The notes under the pieces were generated by a model. It saw nothing but the letters and a program-made list of their open reading frames with translations. It ran no database searches and was not told the DNA's origin. Both the position numbers and the translations under genes were made by a program. From Arabidopsis thaliana (lineage: Eukaryota > Streptophyta > Magnoliopsida > Brassicales > Brassicaceae): a DNA stretch of 64,000 bases. Shown here piece by piece: positions 9,440 to 21,579 of the stretch (positions are counted from its first letter, which is position 1; each line of letters begins with the position of its first letter). The stretch lies in NCBI RefSeq assembly GCF_000001735.4, contig NC_003074.8, positions 3,720,101 through 3,784,100 of the forward strand, given 5' to 3'.

Positions 9440-10768
9440 TCAACGCAATAGACGCCTTGCCTGAGGAGGATTTGGTGGTGTCCCTGAATTTGGTTGACTT
9501 CCTCCAGTGGTACCCCCACCACCACCACCGCCGCCGCCGCCACTGCTGTTGTTCCACGGTTTTAAAACAGCAAGAACCACAACAGTTATGATGATGATGA
9601 GAATAATAATGGCAATACATGTCCATTTTCGCGTGTTCTTCTGGTAAACCCGAGCGGTTTGTAGCTGGTCAGTTCCGCCTCTGATAAAGGAGCTAGCTCG
9701 ACCCACATGACTCTCGATGTCATCAAGCTGAGCTCCCTGGTGCTCTACCAGCACGGCCATGTCTAGAAACACCTGGTGAAGCTCCCTGAGATTCTTCTCA
9801 ATGTCTTTAACCGCATCATGCCTTTCTTGAATCTCGTTAATGGTGTCTAACACCCTTCCTCTTCCTTGTTCTTGTATTGCTTTCTGCAAGAATCTCTCAC
9901 TCTCTCCTGCAACAAAAACAGTATCAATGTCGCACCACCACTCATGTAACAACATGTCTAAGTATCCAGAGATCAATTCCAGCTCTAACAGCTAGGAACT
10001 AGCACAACATAAGATATACAAATCCATTTTCATAGTCTAAACGCAAAATCTGAAGTTACTGTTCTTCACAACCACAACACTGTATACTAAGAAGCCTGGA
10101 ATCAGTGTTCGGAAACCAATTGGTCATCATATGTTAACCTAGATGATGATTCTACTTGAATCTGGAAGTGATTTGAATGGAAGATTAAACTAACCAGTGG
10201 AAATCAGTCGATCTAGGGTTCGTTCATCCGGATTCTCGCCGGTGACGGTGAAGTACCTCCTCTGTACAGTTTCTCTATACTCGGACGAGATAAGCTCCCT
10301 CAATCGGTTGAAACTATCCATAGAGTCCATCAATTTCTTCCTGAGACCATTGAGGACAGAGGTCCTGGTTCGATCGGAGGAAGAACCAGGTCCACAGCCA
10401 GGGAGACTCCGATTAGCAGCATTGGCACGATCTAGCGCCTCGAGTTTAACTTTAATCATCTTCGCCTTCTTCAACGCGACTCCAACGTCACCGTCCATTT
10501 TAGACCGGAGATCTTTAACGGCTTTAGCATTGTGAAGCGTCTTGCTCTGCTCGTGACATGAAGAGAGTGTTTCGTTGAGCCGATCTAGCTCCTTTAGCTC
10601 TTCTTTCACAGATTCAACATCTTCGAAGAACTTGTCGAGGTTCACACCACCGGTTGATCCCGCGGGATTCGCCATCTGAACTCCGTCGCCACCGCCGGCA
10701 ACGTCTCGGCGAGGGGATGGTTCTCCGCTGCGGAAGCGAGAGAATGAGCTGGAAAACAAATCGTTCAT
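9440..10768 (-). CDS. SYP121: Syntaxin SYP121 (PEN1/SYR1), plasma-membrane Qa-SNARE
   Basis: Two exons on the minus strand, 10195-10768 and 9440-9906, join at a Gly codon to give 346 residues. This is the protein I know as SYP121/PEN1. The N-terminus [13 protein letters not shown] is followed by the autoinhibitory three-helix Habc domain (about 40-165), the Qa-SNARE helix (about 208-270, with QDxxL-type heptads and the central Gln in [10 protein letters not shown]), a transmembrane segment (about 281-300) and a Gly/Pro-rich tail. It drives vesicle fusion at the plasma membrane with SNAP33 and VAMP721/722. It is needed for penetration resistance to powdery mildew and interacts with K+ channels. 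The (GGN)n run in the tail is visible as DNA near 9518-9543. Possible W-box cores lie upstream. Confidence 0.97.
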
Positions 10769-11661
10769 TTAAAATTCGAAAAATAGAGAAATCTAGAGAG
10801 AGATTTCAGATCGGAATGAATCAACGGGAAGACTTAAAGAATGGAAAAATGAGAAGAAGTCGTACAGATTCAAGTAGGCGGTTTTATTGAAAAGTCCAAA
10901 AGGAGGATTATGAGGTAAGAGAGGAAGAAGTCAAACAAGTAAGTCTCTATTGGTTGACTTGGAAGCTTCTGAGAAAGTAACAATGGCGGAGAAGGGAAGG
11001 TGAAGTTGAAAGCGAAACCGTGTGCCCTTGTCCCGTACGTGTAAGTATATACGGTAACAGATCCCAAAATCATATATAAATTGGAGAAAGAAAAAAACAT
11101 TCGTAATTTGAATGATTTTTAAAATTTTATTTTGTCGGCTTTGGATACTTTAAGTTTATCATCCAAAGGATACATTAGCCCATACGAAACACTTATTGAT
11201 AAATTGACTTCAGCAGAAAACATTTAAAAAAACAAAAATGTTACTGTATATCAAATTAATTTACATAATTTAGAATCGTCCATCGAACCAAATTTAAAGA
11301 AGCCCACCAAATCCTTGCTTTTCTCCGTTAAAGGGCCAAGCCTAAACCCATAGCCCAGTCTTTGAGCACCGGAAAGCAATTGTAATACTTCGATTGTTCG
11401 ATTTGTAAGATATACAACATCCTAACAACCATACACCGATATACATAAAGAACAAGTCAAATGTTCAATATGAACAACCATATAAAAATAGAATCACTTT
11501 CCTCCCTAATCTATAGGATACCCATATGTTGTATAAATCGTTGATTCCAAGTTTCCTATTTAAAGATCTCAAACAAACAAAAAATATACAACATTTTTGC
11601 AAAACTAATTGTTCCTGATTTGAGATATTTTGTCATCAGCTGGTAGGTTAATAAATCAGAC
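10769..11661. other. Divergent region: SYP121 promoter and upstream of a small secreted gene
   Basis: About 890 bases between SYP121 (minus) and the small cysteine-rich gene (plus). The SYP121 leader and a TATATA run near 11072-11078 are here. The rest is AT-rich without a gene. Confidence 0.5.
10930..10958. promoter_or_regulatory. Pair of W-box cores upstream of SYP121
   Basis: GTCAA at 10930-10934 and TTGAC at 10954-10958 form an inverted pair of W-box cores about 160-190 bases upstream of the SYP121 start codon. WRKY factors bind TTGAC and SYP121 is a defence gene, so regulation by WRKYs is plausible. The core is short and chance occurrence is common. Confidence 0.3.
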
Positions 11662-11964
11662 ATGAAGATCATCCCATTGATGTCCATTGCCTTGGTCATA
11701 TTCATGACGTCATTTCCGGCTCCCATCAAAGTAGCCGGTGGTGTGGGTAATTGTGAAAAGGACATGCAATGGTGCATAGACAAAACTGAATTCTTTACTC
11801 ACGGTTACATTTATGAGCGTTGTTGTTATAATATGATAATGAAAAAAAAATGTATGTGTTTGTTTCTCAAGTCCCCCAAGCTAAAGATAGCTGCTCGCAA
11901 CGTTAACAATGCGTGTGGTCGTGGTGGTCTTCCAAAGGATGCATTCTCTGAGTTCAAGTGTTAA
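11662..11964 (+). CDS. Small secreted eight-cysteine (prolamin/LTP-like) protein
   Basis: Open frame of 100 codons. Residues 1-25 form a signal peptide. The mature part has eight cysteines spaced C-x6-C-x15-CC-x8-C-x-C-x18-C-x14-C. The CC and CxC signature is that of the eight-cysteine motif shared by lipid-transfer proteins, 2S albumins and related prolamin-superfamily proteins, and the x8 spacing between CC and CxC resembles type II LTPs. Overall sequence similarity to classical LTPs is weak, and many such Brassicaceae genes are expressed in reproductive tissue. I do not recognise a named gene; AT3G11825 is the likely locus. No introns needed. Confidence 0.7.
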   Translation: MKIIPLMSIALVIFMTSFPAPIKVAGGVGNCEKDMQWCIDKTEFFTHGYIYERCCYNMIMKKKCMCLFLKSPKLKIAARNVNNACGRGGLPKDAFSEFKC

Positions 11965-12633
11965 ATATATAGATACATAAAAGTAAATAATTAACAACAA
12001 TAAAGCAAACATATTTTTGATCAGATTTGTACTATGTAGTTTAATGGTTTGTACTTTGTAGTCGTTATGTTTAATAACTTGTCAATTGTCCTTATAGTTT
12101 TGATAGAAGTTAGAACACATAATATATAAGAACAATTGTCTAGAGAGACTAATGACTAATTAAACTTTGATTTATCATGTAGCTTAGTTACAAACAACAA
12201 GTATTGCTTCAAAAAGTATAATCCTTTTGAGTTCCTCCCAAAAGAGCCACCTCCATTGCCATCCTTTCCACATTAGAGTTTACCAAATTCTAAATTAACA
12301 GAGCAAAAGTGAAAAATCAACAAATATATGCGTCGAAAGCCAATTTTTACATAATTTTGTGTCTGCATAATTTAACTCCATTAAAAAAGCATGGAGAAAC
12401 TTTTAAATAATTTAATTATGACTTTCTAAGTGGGGTCCAGACCATAAAACGCTGCGTTTTAAGTGAAATTATCGGTTCAACCGGCCGGTCCGGTTCTAAG
12501 AACATCGGTCGATCTAGTTGCTCCTATATGAACAACAGAAGACCTAAACCCTAACTCCCCCCCTCTCTCTCTCTCTCTGCTCCATTTCTCTCACTTTCTT
12601 CACATCTCTGAAGCTCTTCGTCACGCATCTACA
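11965..12633. other. Intergenic: 3' flank and CCT7 promoter
   Basis: AT-rich 3' flank of the small secreted gene, then the promoter and leader of CCT7 from about 12440. No other gene seen. Confidence 0.5.
12546..12578 (+). promoter_or_regulatory. Telo-box and CT-rich leader of CCT7
   Basis: AAACCCTAA at 12546-12554 is a telo-box, followed by a (CT)n run from about 12563 to 12578 and the CCT7 start codon at 12634. Telo-boxes near the transcription start are typical of plant genes for translation and protein folding machinery. The CT run is a usual pyrimidine patch of such leaders. Confidence 0.6.
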
Positions 12634-15600
12634 ATGGCATCGATGATGGTAAGTCGCATCTACACACACTTTCTCTCTCTATCTCACTCTCTGTGCTATA
12701 AACTGACTAACGTGCCACTACTTTGGTTTTGGTTTGATGAGCAGCAACCGCAGATCATACTGCTGAAGGAAGGGACGGACACATCTCAGGGCAAAGCGCA
12801 ACTAGTAAGCAACATCAACGCTTGCACTGCTGTTGGAGATGTAGTTCGAACCACGCTCGGGCCACGAGGGATGGACAAACTCATTCACGACGATAAAGGA
12901 TCCGTCACCATTTCTAACGATGGTGCTACCATCATGAAGCTCCTCGACATTGTTCATCCTGCTGCTAAGATCCTCGTCGATATCGCCAAATCCCAAGACT
13001 CCGAGGTCTTTGTTTTATTTCAATTTTTTAATTCCCAATCTGAGTTTTCGAAAAAATCGTAATTGGACTGATCTTGAGCTAATTAGCGATTCCATATTAG
13101 ATCTCTAGTGTTTATATTAAGTGCGATCTAGTATTCAGATCTTAGAATGAGTGACTGAGTTCATGAACACTGAATCTTCTGTTGTTGTTGTTGTTTGGTT
13201 AGGTGGGTGATGGGACAACTACAGTGGTTCTTCTTGCAGCAGAGTTTTTGAAGGAAGCGAAGCCATTTATTGAGGATGGTGTTCACGCTCAGAATCTAAT
13301 TAGGAGTTACCGCACTGCAAGCACTTTGGTTTGTAATTTTTTCTCGTTAGTATAATTACAAGTCTTTTTGATTTATTGGTTCTTTTGTTGCCTTACTCAC
13401 TATTAATTATTGATGTAGGCAATTGCCAAGGTTAAAGAACTCGCTGTTAGCATTGAGGGGAAGAGTGTAGAGGAAAAGAAAGGTTTATTGGCTAAATGTG
13501 CTGCTACGACTCTCTCATCTAAGCTTATCGGTGGAGAAAAGGAGTTTTTTGCTACAATGGTTGTTGATGCTGTTATGGCCATTGGGAATGACGACAGGCT
13601 AAATCTGATTGGGATCAAGAAGGTAAACACATTTCTATTTGTGTCTATACTGTGAAGCCAAGTTAATGATGCATCTAAGCTAATGTCAAGGTTTGCTCTG
13701 CAGGTTCCTGGTGGCAATATGCGAGACTCTTTCCTCGTTGATGGTGTAGCTTTCAAAAAAACATTCTCGTATGCTGGTTTTGAGCAACAGCCAAAGAAAT
13801 TTCTTAACCCCAAAATTCTCTTGCTTAACATCGAATTGGAGTTGAAATCTGAGAAGGAAAACGCTGAAATTAGGTCAGCATTCTGGATTTTTATGTTTAT
13901 TTTTTCCCTTCAATTAAACATCTTTTGGCCTTATTTGACTTGGCTCCACCCATTGTTCACAGGCTGTCAGATCCATCACAGTACCAGTCAATAGTTGATG
14001 CAGAATGGAATATCATTTATGACAAACTAGACAAATGTGTTGAGAGTGGAGCAAAAGTTGTTCTTTCTCGATTGGCTATTGGTGATCTAGCTACTCAGGT
14101 TTGTTGATACCTTTTCTTTGTTTTGCTCATCTGCTGGATGATGTTTTTCCTGCTTATTCAGGCTGAAAATTGACGTCTATCTGTATTTCTTGTGAAATCA
14201 TTTGACATCTTAGAGGCATGATTACATTGGTAGGTTATGGTCTTGCAATTCTCAGTATAAGACTATTATGCATGAGCAACACTTTAAAGTTTCAATTATA
14301 AGTTCGTGTTGTAGTAAGTTTTAAGATGTTTTATTTCCTCTGAAACATATGAATAAGTTCTTTGCTCTTGTCAATCAATATTGTTCGCTACAGTACCTTG
14401 CAGCTTGGTGTTTCATTTTCAATATCAATCAAGAGTGCTTGACTGTGTTTTACTTGGCATTTTCTTGCAGTATTTTGCCGATCGTGATATTTTCTGTGCT
14501 GGTCGTGTTGCTGAGGAAGATCTTAACCGTGTGGCTGCTGCAGCTGGAGGAACAGTTCAGACAAGTGTTAACAACATAATAGATGAGGTTCGCGAAAAAG
14601 GAATTTCTTTGTTTGCTATTGGATATGCTTATTAGCTTTAGGTGACTTGTTGATTTCATTCATCTGATTCAGAGATTGATTTTAATTTCTGCAGGTTCTT
14701 GGAACTTGTGAGATTTTTGAGGAAAAACAAGTTGGTGGGGAGAGATTTAATATATTCAGTGGTTGCCCTTCAGGACGAACAGCAACTATTGTTCTCCGTG
14801 GTGGAGCTGATCAGGTATGCATCAAATATTGGAGGCTTCATGAATGTAAACCAATCAACATAAATATTAATTCCTTTGAAACGTTAATGGCAGTTCATCG
14901 AAGAAGCTGAGCGGAGTTTACATGATGCGATTATGATTGTGAGAAGAGCTGTGAAGAACTCAACTGTTGTTCCTGGAGGTGGAGCTATAGATGTGAGTAT
15001 CCTCCATTCACTGTGGTTCAGTATTTAAATTTTGCATGTAGGGTTGAACCATTCCTCCTGGTTGTAGATGGAGATAAGCAAGTACCTGAGGCAGCATTCA
15101 AGAACAATTGCTGGGAAGTCACAGCTTTTCATCAACTCTTATGCGAAGGCTCTAGAGGTACACTTCCTGGTTGGCTTGGCTGTTTTAACTTTTGTACCTC
15201 TTAATTTCACATATAAATAAAAGCTTTCTAATTGTGTTCTGTGTTATTCGGCACCTATAGAAAAGACATATTTCCTGTTCGCTTGTTGTTGTGTACAATA
15301 GGAGTTAGTAAACAACCAAGGAGGGTCTCAATATCTTTGGCCAGGATCTGAAAATTGTTGGTTCACCTTTGATACACAAAAATCTGAATTCACACTGTTT
15401 ATGGTGGTACTACAGGTTATTCCACGACAGTTATGTGATAATGCTGGATTTGATGCAACTGACGTCTTGAATAAACTTAGACAAAAACACGCCATGCAAA
15501 GCGGTGAGCCTTCTCTCACAGTCACAAGCTTGATGTATTCATCTTTTGATGAGAGCTGCTTAATCTCATTCATGATATCTTTGTTATAACAGGTGAAGGA

Positions 15601-16056
15601 GCTTCGTATGGAGTGGACATTAACACTGGTGGCATAGCAGATTCTTTTGCTAACTTCGTTTGGGAACCAGCAGTTGTGAAGGTATTTCAAGATTCTATAA
15701 AATTCCACTCTTTTTTCGTTCTTGGGACTATTGTGCCAGTTATGAATATGTCTATCTTGTGTGGATATCTTTCATTGAAAAGTTTATTGATAGTATGATT
15801 CCCTTTGTTCTGGTAGATCAACGCAATAAATGCTGCGACTGAAGCGGCTTGCCTCATTCTTAGTGTCGACGAAACCGTGAAGAACCCTAAAGTAAATAAC
15901 ACATGCTCTCATTTTCTTTTGTATGTTTTGACAATGTATATGTATTGTATTGATAATTGTTGTCTATTGCAGTCTGAGAGCGCACAGGGAGACGCCGCAG
16001 GTGCAATGGGGAGAGGACGCGGTGGAGGTCGTGGCCGTGGAATGCGAAGGCGATAA
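12634..16056 (+). CDS. CCT7: T-complex chaperonin subunit eta (CCT7)
   Basis: Fourteen exons: 12634-12648, 12745-13005, 13203-13328, 13419-13622, 13704-13873, 13963-14098, 14471-14587, 14695-14814, 14894-14992, 15068-15157, 15416-15503, 15593-15681, 15817-15891 and 15973-16056. They join in frame to 557 residues, the length I expect. Group II chaperonin signatures are clear: [11 protein letters not shown] and [11 protein letters not shown] in exon 2, the ATP-binding GDGTTTV at the start of exon 3, and GGGAID at the end of exon 9. The protein ends in an Arg/Gly-rich tail typical of the eta subunit. CCT is the cytosolic double-ring complex that folds actin, tubulin and other proteins with ATP. 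The first exon holds only five codons. Convergent with PUB24. Confidence 0.96.
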
Positions 16057-16477
16057 GCTCCGTCTCTAATGCCAAACTTGTGGGATTCTTCTTCTTCTTC
16101 TCTAATTTCGATTTTGTTGAATTTTTGTTTTGAAGTTAAAAAACCTATTATTGGGTTTGTGTTTGTTCAATTAGAATACTGGTTGGGTATGTATGTCTAT
16201 ACAATCTGTGAAACATAAGTTTTAGTGTTGTTTTGGTTAAGGAGTTTATATTTGCTTAATCAAATCTTGACAAGAATGAATCACTGTAACAACTTCAGAT
16301 GTGTTGTAGATGCAACTCTAACTATATGCATCATCATCTTGATCTAATAGCTCGATTGAGGATTGATCGATCCTCATCAAAAAAAATGCATACACTTGAA
16401 TATTTCGATATCTATGTGTTTGAGTATGAAAAAAGTTCGATGCTAAGTATGCGTTGTGTGTGCAGCAGATTATTTAC
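16057..16477. other. Intergenic between convergent CCT7 and PUB24
   Basis: 421 bases of 3' flanking sequence shared by two convergent genes. Nothing else seen. Confidence 0.5.
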
Positions 16478-18108
16478 TTAGATCTTTGGCCCTTTGGGTG
16501 AGATGCTTAGCAGCTTAGTGAGAAGAGTTATGTCAATACATGGAAACTTCTTCCACTCATCAAAATGATCTTTTAGTATCTCTTTTGCTTTCTCCTTCAA
16601 GTTCAAACCACAATCCATTCCTAGAACGGAACAGAGCTTCTCTACCGTCCCAACATTAACCATCTCTTCCACCACCATGTTTTCCGGCGAGAATTTTGAC
16701 ACTGTAGTTAGGATAGAGATAGCTCTATCGTCTGCCGCAGGTGAAACCCTCAATAGCCGCTTTGTCACAACCGCGATTCCGCCCCTATGAGCAAGAATCT
16801 CGGCTCTACCGTTCGCACAGCAACATAAACGAGATAAAACTCCTAACATAAGTTCTGTGATTCTTTTCTCGCCAGTGTAGCTTATTTCGAGTTCGATGAG
16901 TTCAGAAACCGCACCGAGATCCACAAGGAGTGATCGGTTTCGGCTCCACGAAGAAGTCTCTAAAAGAATCATCAGCGCGGCAGTCACCGCTTGTTTGATG
17001 ACCAAACTATGATCAAGTTTTGATGGTTCCGTTTTTCCCAAGCTAGGCCTTGATGATGACTGTACCGTTTCTCTCACGGTAGGGCTCGTCCGATTAACAC
17101 TATTTACAACATCCTTGAGAAACCCTATGATCCCTTTAAAAATCTCGGGATTCAATCTCTCTACGATATGAGAGGAAGTGTATTCCGTTAGATTCCTCAA
17201 TAGCACAATTGTATAAGCCTTACTGAGAAAGTCTTCTTGGTGTAAAACCCAAGTCAACGATTCCATAACTCGATCGTTTTCCATCAAGATTGTTTTTGCG
17301 TCGTTTGATGGAATACCGATCAAGTGAAGAAGACGAAGAGACTCATCTAGTCCTTTGATACGACGTCGTCCGTCTTCGTCTTCACTAGTACACTTGACTA
17401 CGAACAAGATCAAAGACTTATGTACGCCACATTCACACATCAATCTTCTGTTATTTCCGTCCATTGCCAAAACTTCAAGCTTCTGCAACGTTTCTTCTCT
17501 TCCTAAGGCTGCAAAATTCAATACCCAAACCAAAGTTATTAATTAACCGATCGGTATCAAAACATTTACCCAAGCTGCACTTAAAATTGGTCCAACCGAA
17601 ACTAACTAATCTTAATATCTTACATTTTGATATCTTTTTATCCAAAACCGAACTACAATTTTGCAACACCAAACAGAACCAAAATAAAGACACAAATAAC
17701 CAAATTCATGTACCGGATTTAAAATAACTAAAAGCAAACCGCATAATTCGAAATAACCGGACTCGTACCTTCTTGGCCGAACTTTTTGAGATTCTTGATC
17801 TCTTCGACGACGTTAAGTTTTCCAGGAGGAACTCGAGGTGTAGAGATTCTGACAACGCCACGTGTCTCGTTCTCGACGCACCAGTGTTGGATAAGACGGC
17901 GAAGCATGTGGTTAGGTGTAAGATCGGAGTCTAAGGGAAGAGGTTGCTTCGTGACGGGACAAGAAGGGACCTTTTCGAGCCATTTAACGATGTTTTGACG
18001 GTCGTAAGTGATGCCAGAAACGGTCGTGACTGGATCTTTCATGATCTCTAGTGAGATTGGGCAGATAAAGTAATTAGGAATCTCGATCTCTTCCTCTTCT
18101 TGATCCAT
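16478..18108 (-). CDS. PUB24: U-box E3 ubiquitin ligase PUB24
   Basis: Two exons, 17769-18108 and 16478-17508, joined within an Ala codon give 456 residues. I start at ATG 18108 (MDQEEEEIEIPNYF), which sits directly before the U-box. The frame is open further upstream but that part is hydrophobic and unlike the family. The U-box covers about residues 9-83 (CPISLEIMKDPVT, TYDRQNIVKWL, CPVTKQPL). The rest is an ARM-repeat-like helical region of the PUB22/23/24 class, with RNRSLLVDLGAV and RLCCCANGRAEI as recognisable repeats. PUB22, PUB23 and PUB24 dampen pattern-triggered immunity. PUB22 targets the exocyst subunit EXO70B2. No sign of damage. Confidence 0.95.
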
Positions 18109-19471
18109 TTGTGGAAAAACGTATGATTTTGTGTACGTATATATATTCATATAATGATGATCTAGAATAATAGTAAAGATGAAGAAGAAGAGAAACATGT
18201 GGTGGAAGTAAGAAATGGCGGCTCCGTTTACTTAATTGGTCTTCGCTTTTGAATTCCACTAACATATGTTTTTTAGACAAAGAAATATTCACTATCAAAA
18301 CATGACACGTGTCTGTTTATTTGTCAATGAAATGAAATCACTCTTCACGTATACTGAATAAAATAACAATTTTATGTAAGTCCCCTCCTAATTATTTTTA
18401 TTTTTGGTAATCGAAAAATTCAATATCGAAGATTTCTAGACCATCTTTTTTTGAACAAGAGACTAGAGCAAATATGTTAAATCTATATATTGTTTTTTAC
18501 TCTCAGCAGCAACTCGGCTTTAGAACATGGTCTGAATTTTGATCCTTCCAAAATATGTCCATGGTCGATTACAAACTTTTTTTTCTTTTTGTTAACTCTA
18601 TTCAACTCATGGTCAGCAAACAGAACATTCTATTATATTTCATGGAAAATTTCTTTTGTTTCATTTTAAGGTCAACAAATATATAGGAGGAATGCTGACA
18701 ACAAATATTTTTATTTTCCTTTTCCCAAGTGTGGGAAATGAGGTTTGAAACGGGAACATTTTACATTTTCCTTCACTTATTTATGTGATGAATCCATCTC
18801 CAAAATATTGATAAAAAAAAGAAAAAAGAATCCATGAATGAAACAATTCATGTTAGAAACCATACAAAGATTGTATAGCCTCTGAGTTATATCATTCTTC
18901 AACCCAATTCTTTTATACAACAGTTAAAATATTGAGGAAAACAGATTGAAAATCGCACAGCAAATACATTTTCTCTGCAACCCAAGAACGAGAATCCAAT
19001 TCAAGTTGAAGAAAGGCCGACAAATGTTACCTCGCCAATCCCACATCAGTATTTGACATTATGTGCTTCGAATCTAGAGTCAGGAGAGTGATTTTGTTGG
19101 CTTGAAAGGATTGGATCTGTTTCACACTTGCGTGCTCCTAAGACATCGCCATTTCCTTGACCGAGGGACTTTTTCTAGAAGCATTTGCAAGCCGATGTTG
19201 TTTCCTGACATCCCATACATGTATCTGCGTATTTGCATTGGAACAGAGACCAGCATAAGTTTCATAAGCAGCTCCCTAAAATCCAACAGTAATTTCTAAA
19301 CTATCATGTGAAACATTGCCTTGTTTTTCGAATATTAAGGACGAGATTATAGTGCAAGAGAGCACCGGTTTGAAAATGGATGACAATAGTTATTTCTCAA
19401 AGAGATTCACAGATCTTTCTCTTGTGATAGGTATGTGAAGCATAGAGTAACCAAAATTTGTTACAGGTTAC
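18109..19471. other. Intergenic: PUB24 promoter and 3' flank of the DUF593 gene
   Basis: About 1.36 kb. The PUB24 promoter occupies the lower part; a GGTCAA (W-box TTGACC on the other strand) occurs at 18670-18675 and an ACACGTGT at 18304-18311. The upper part is 3' flank of the DUF593 gene. Open frames here are short and not gene-like. Confidence 0.5.
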
Positions 19472-21001
19472 TTACTTGCTTCGACGAGCCTTTCTTTTCC
19501 AGGAAACAAAAGATGTGATCCACTGCAGAGGAATAAGAATCAAAATTACAGAAACAAGTTAGAGTGAGAACAGTAGAAAACAAGAGACAGCTTTAGACGA
19601 AGTTGCTTTGTGATCATACAGAAACATGACAATCACCTTAAAGACCGGCGTAAAAGTCAATGGCCCAGCAATAGATGCTTTACGTAGAGGCAATCTCCGT
19701 TGAGGGACAACTTCCTTTGACAAGTGTTGAGCAATTTCTTTCAACAGTACCATTTGAGCCTTTTCAGTCCTCATAGAGAGAAGCGCATGTTTCATTGATT
19801 CCCTGTCAGCCTCCAGTGCTTGAAGCCTCATGTAGAGTTTCGTTATATCAGGATCACCAAGATCCGTGTGTTCTCTCGGGAAAACAACATTGCCATCAGA
19901 AGCACCATCCTCAATCTTCTGCTCCGCTACACCGCCACTATGAGCCACACTGCTGTGATGAACAGAATCAATGGTATAAACTCTATCACTCATGTCATCT
20001 CCTATTTCCGACAAGTCATCTTTAGCATTATTATTCTCTGTATACGAGACATCTTCCATTTTCTTAGAGCTGTAGCTTTGGGACCTCGGGGAATCAACAA
20101 AAACATCAGGTCTTAGTTCTTTAGATGCTCCCAAGTGTGAACTTGATGAACCAGTAGGGGAAATCCTCCTAAAATGTCTTTGACGCCTAGGACTCTCACC
20201 AACCATCCCCTTCTCTGAAACATCCCTCCCTCTATTCAACTGAGTAAAGCTAGGATTCGTCTCCATCTGGCTGAGTCTTCGATCCAAAGTCTTTAAATGT
20301 ACTCTCCCATGAGGAGAATCAGCTGGTGGATAGTTCTCATCATCTGCAACATAGATATCAGCCTCAAGAGGGTCTTGGTTCTCATTAATATTGCATTTAA
20401 GAGGAGGGTAATCTTGTGTAGGGCAGTCATATTCAGAACTAAAGTCGATCATGCTCGGGTTACGACTAAGCAAGCTCCTCTCACCATCAGCTTCTGCTTC
20501 GGTTAGCCCAAAACTCATCATTCTGTGCTTATAAGCCTGAGTTTCAAACGTAAGAGCCTGAATCGTCTGATCCCTTTGATAAACCATATTTTCCAATGCC
20601 TCAATCTCTTGGTTTTCATAATTCAATGTTTCGTCAACACTACGCTGAAGCTGTTTCAGTTCCAAGTCGATTTTTGCTTTTTCACGCTCCAACGTCTGAA
20701 TCATCTTTACTGTTTCATCTGCAGCAGTTGATGAAGCAATACGCTCTTGCTCAAGCTCATGATACAAATCCTGAATCGTTTGCTGTTGATTGCTAACAGT
20801 CTCGCGTAGTAATTCACATTCGTTCTCAATTTGGACTCTAGGATTAGAGAACATGTCTAGGTCGTCCAGCTCCGGTATCGAGAATCGTTTCTCGGTCTGT
20901 AATTCGTCGTGTCTTCTCTTCTTCACAGATCGAATCCATGAACCAGGGGAGGAAGAACAACAATCGCATCCACAGTCGCAACATTTGATCGGAGATTCCA
21001 T
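19472..21001 (-). CDS. GTD-binding (DUF593) coiled-coil protein
   Basis: Two coding exons on the minus strand, 19637-21001 and 19472-19522, give 471 residues. I start at ATG 21001 (MESPIKCCDCGCDCC); upstream in-frame codons are non-ATG. The short second exon supplies WITSFVSWKRKARRSK and is supported by a clean donor (aag/gtgatt) and acceptor (ctgcag). An unspliced frame would end in unrelated residues. The N-terminus is Cys-rich. The GTD-binding domain, a long coiled coil, covers about 65-165 (NECELLRETVSNQQQTIQDL to ENMVYQRDQTIQAL). DUF593 proteins bind the globular tail of class XI myosins or act as membrane-associated coiled-coil linkers. AT3G11850 by position. A 5' UTR intron is likely, with its donor at about 21246. 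Confidence 0.85.
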
Positions 21002-21074
21002 TCCCAATTCCAAGATTCTCCTCACACCAACCACACAAATTATACAGAGAATCGCGAAAAATTACAGGAAGAGA

Positions 21075-21246
21075 CCTAAATCGCACTAACCCCTAAATCA
21101 TCGGAAGCTTCTCAGGAAAAAAAAAAAAAAAAAATCCAGCTGAAGCCAATTCTGCGGAAACAACACAGTAAAACTCAATTTCAGAATCTGGATCAAGAGA
21201 GAAAACAAAAATCCGAAAACGCAAATTGATGAAACCTTACTTACCC
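21075..21246 (-). other. Probable 5' UTR intron of the DUF593 gene
   Basis: On the minus strand a good donor (ggg/gtaagtaagg) lies at about 21246 and an acceptor (gatttag/gtctc) near 21075, upstream of the start codon at 21001. This matches the common plant arrangement of an intron in the leader. Confidence 0.4.
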
Positions 21247-21579
21247 CTTGGCGACCCAGAAATTGGAGAGAATTTTGTCTCCCGTCCACGAAACAGAGAA
21301 ACAGAACGAGAAACGTTTTTTCTATCGCGTAAACAAACAAAAAAAAGAGGACAAAAAAGGTATTAAGGAATTTTCGTAATTGTAGAGAATGAATTCAAAT
21401 TGTATGTATTGAAAAAAAGGTTTTGATAATTGTTTGATTTTTGGAAACCCTAAAAATCTGTTTTATTCATCTGGATTTTTATTTTTTTTTGTCTATAATA
21501 AACGGAGGAGAAGGATTCTCATGGAGTCTCTCTTCTGTCTGTCAGACTCTGTCTCCTGTTCCCGATGATGGTTGTCAGG

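Noticed and set aside
10197-10535. 112-codon plus-strand frame inside SYP121 exon 1
   Set aside because: Antisense shadow of a well-supported coding exon.
12180-12300. Minus-strand 17-codon frame and locally GC-rich patch near 12240
   Set aside because: Too short, with no signal peptide or family; could be a random patch between genes.
18109-18198. 30-residue hydrophobic extension upstream of PUB24
   Set aside because: The U-box family starts directly at the acidic MDQEEEE segment; the extension is unlike relatives and includes likely leader sequence.
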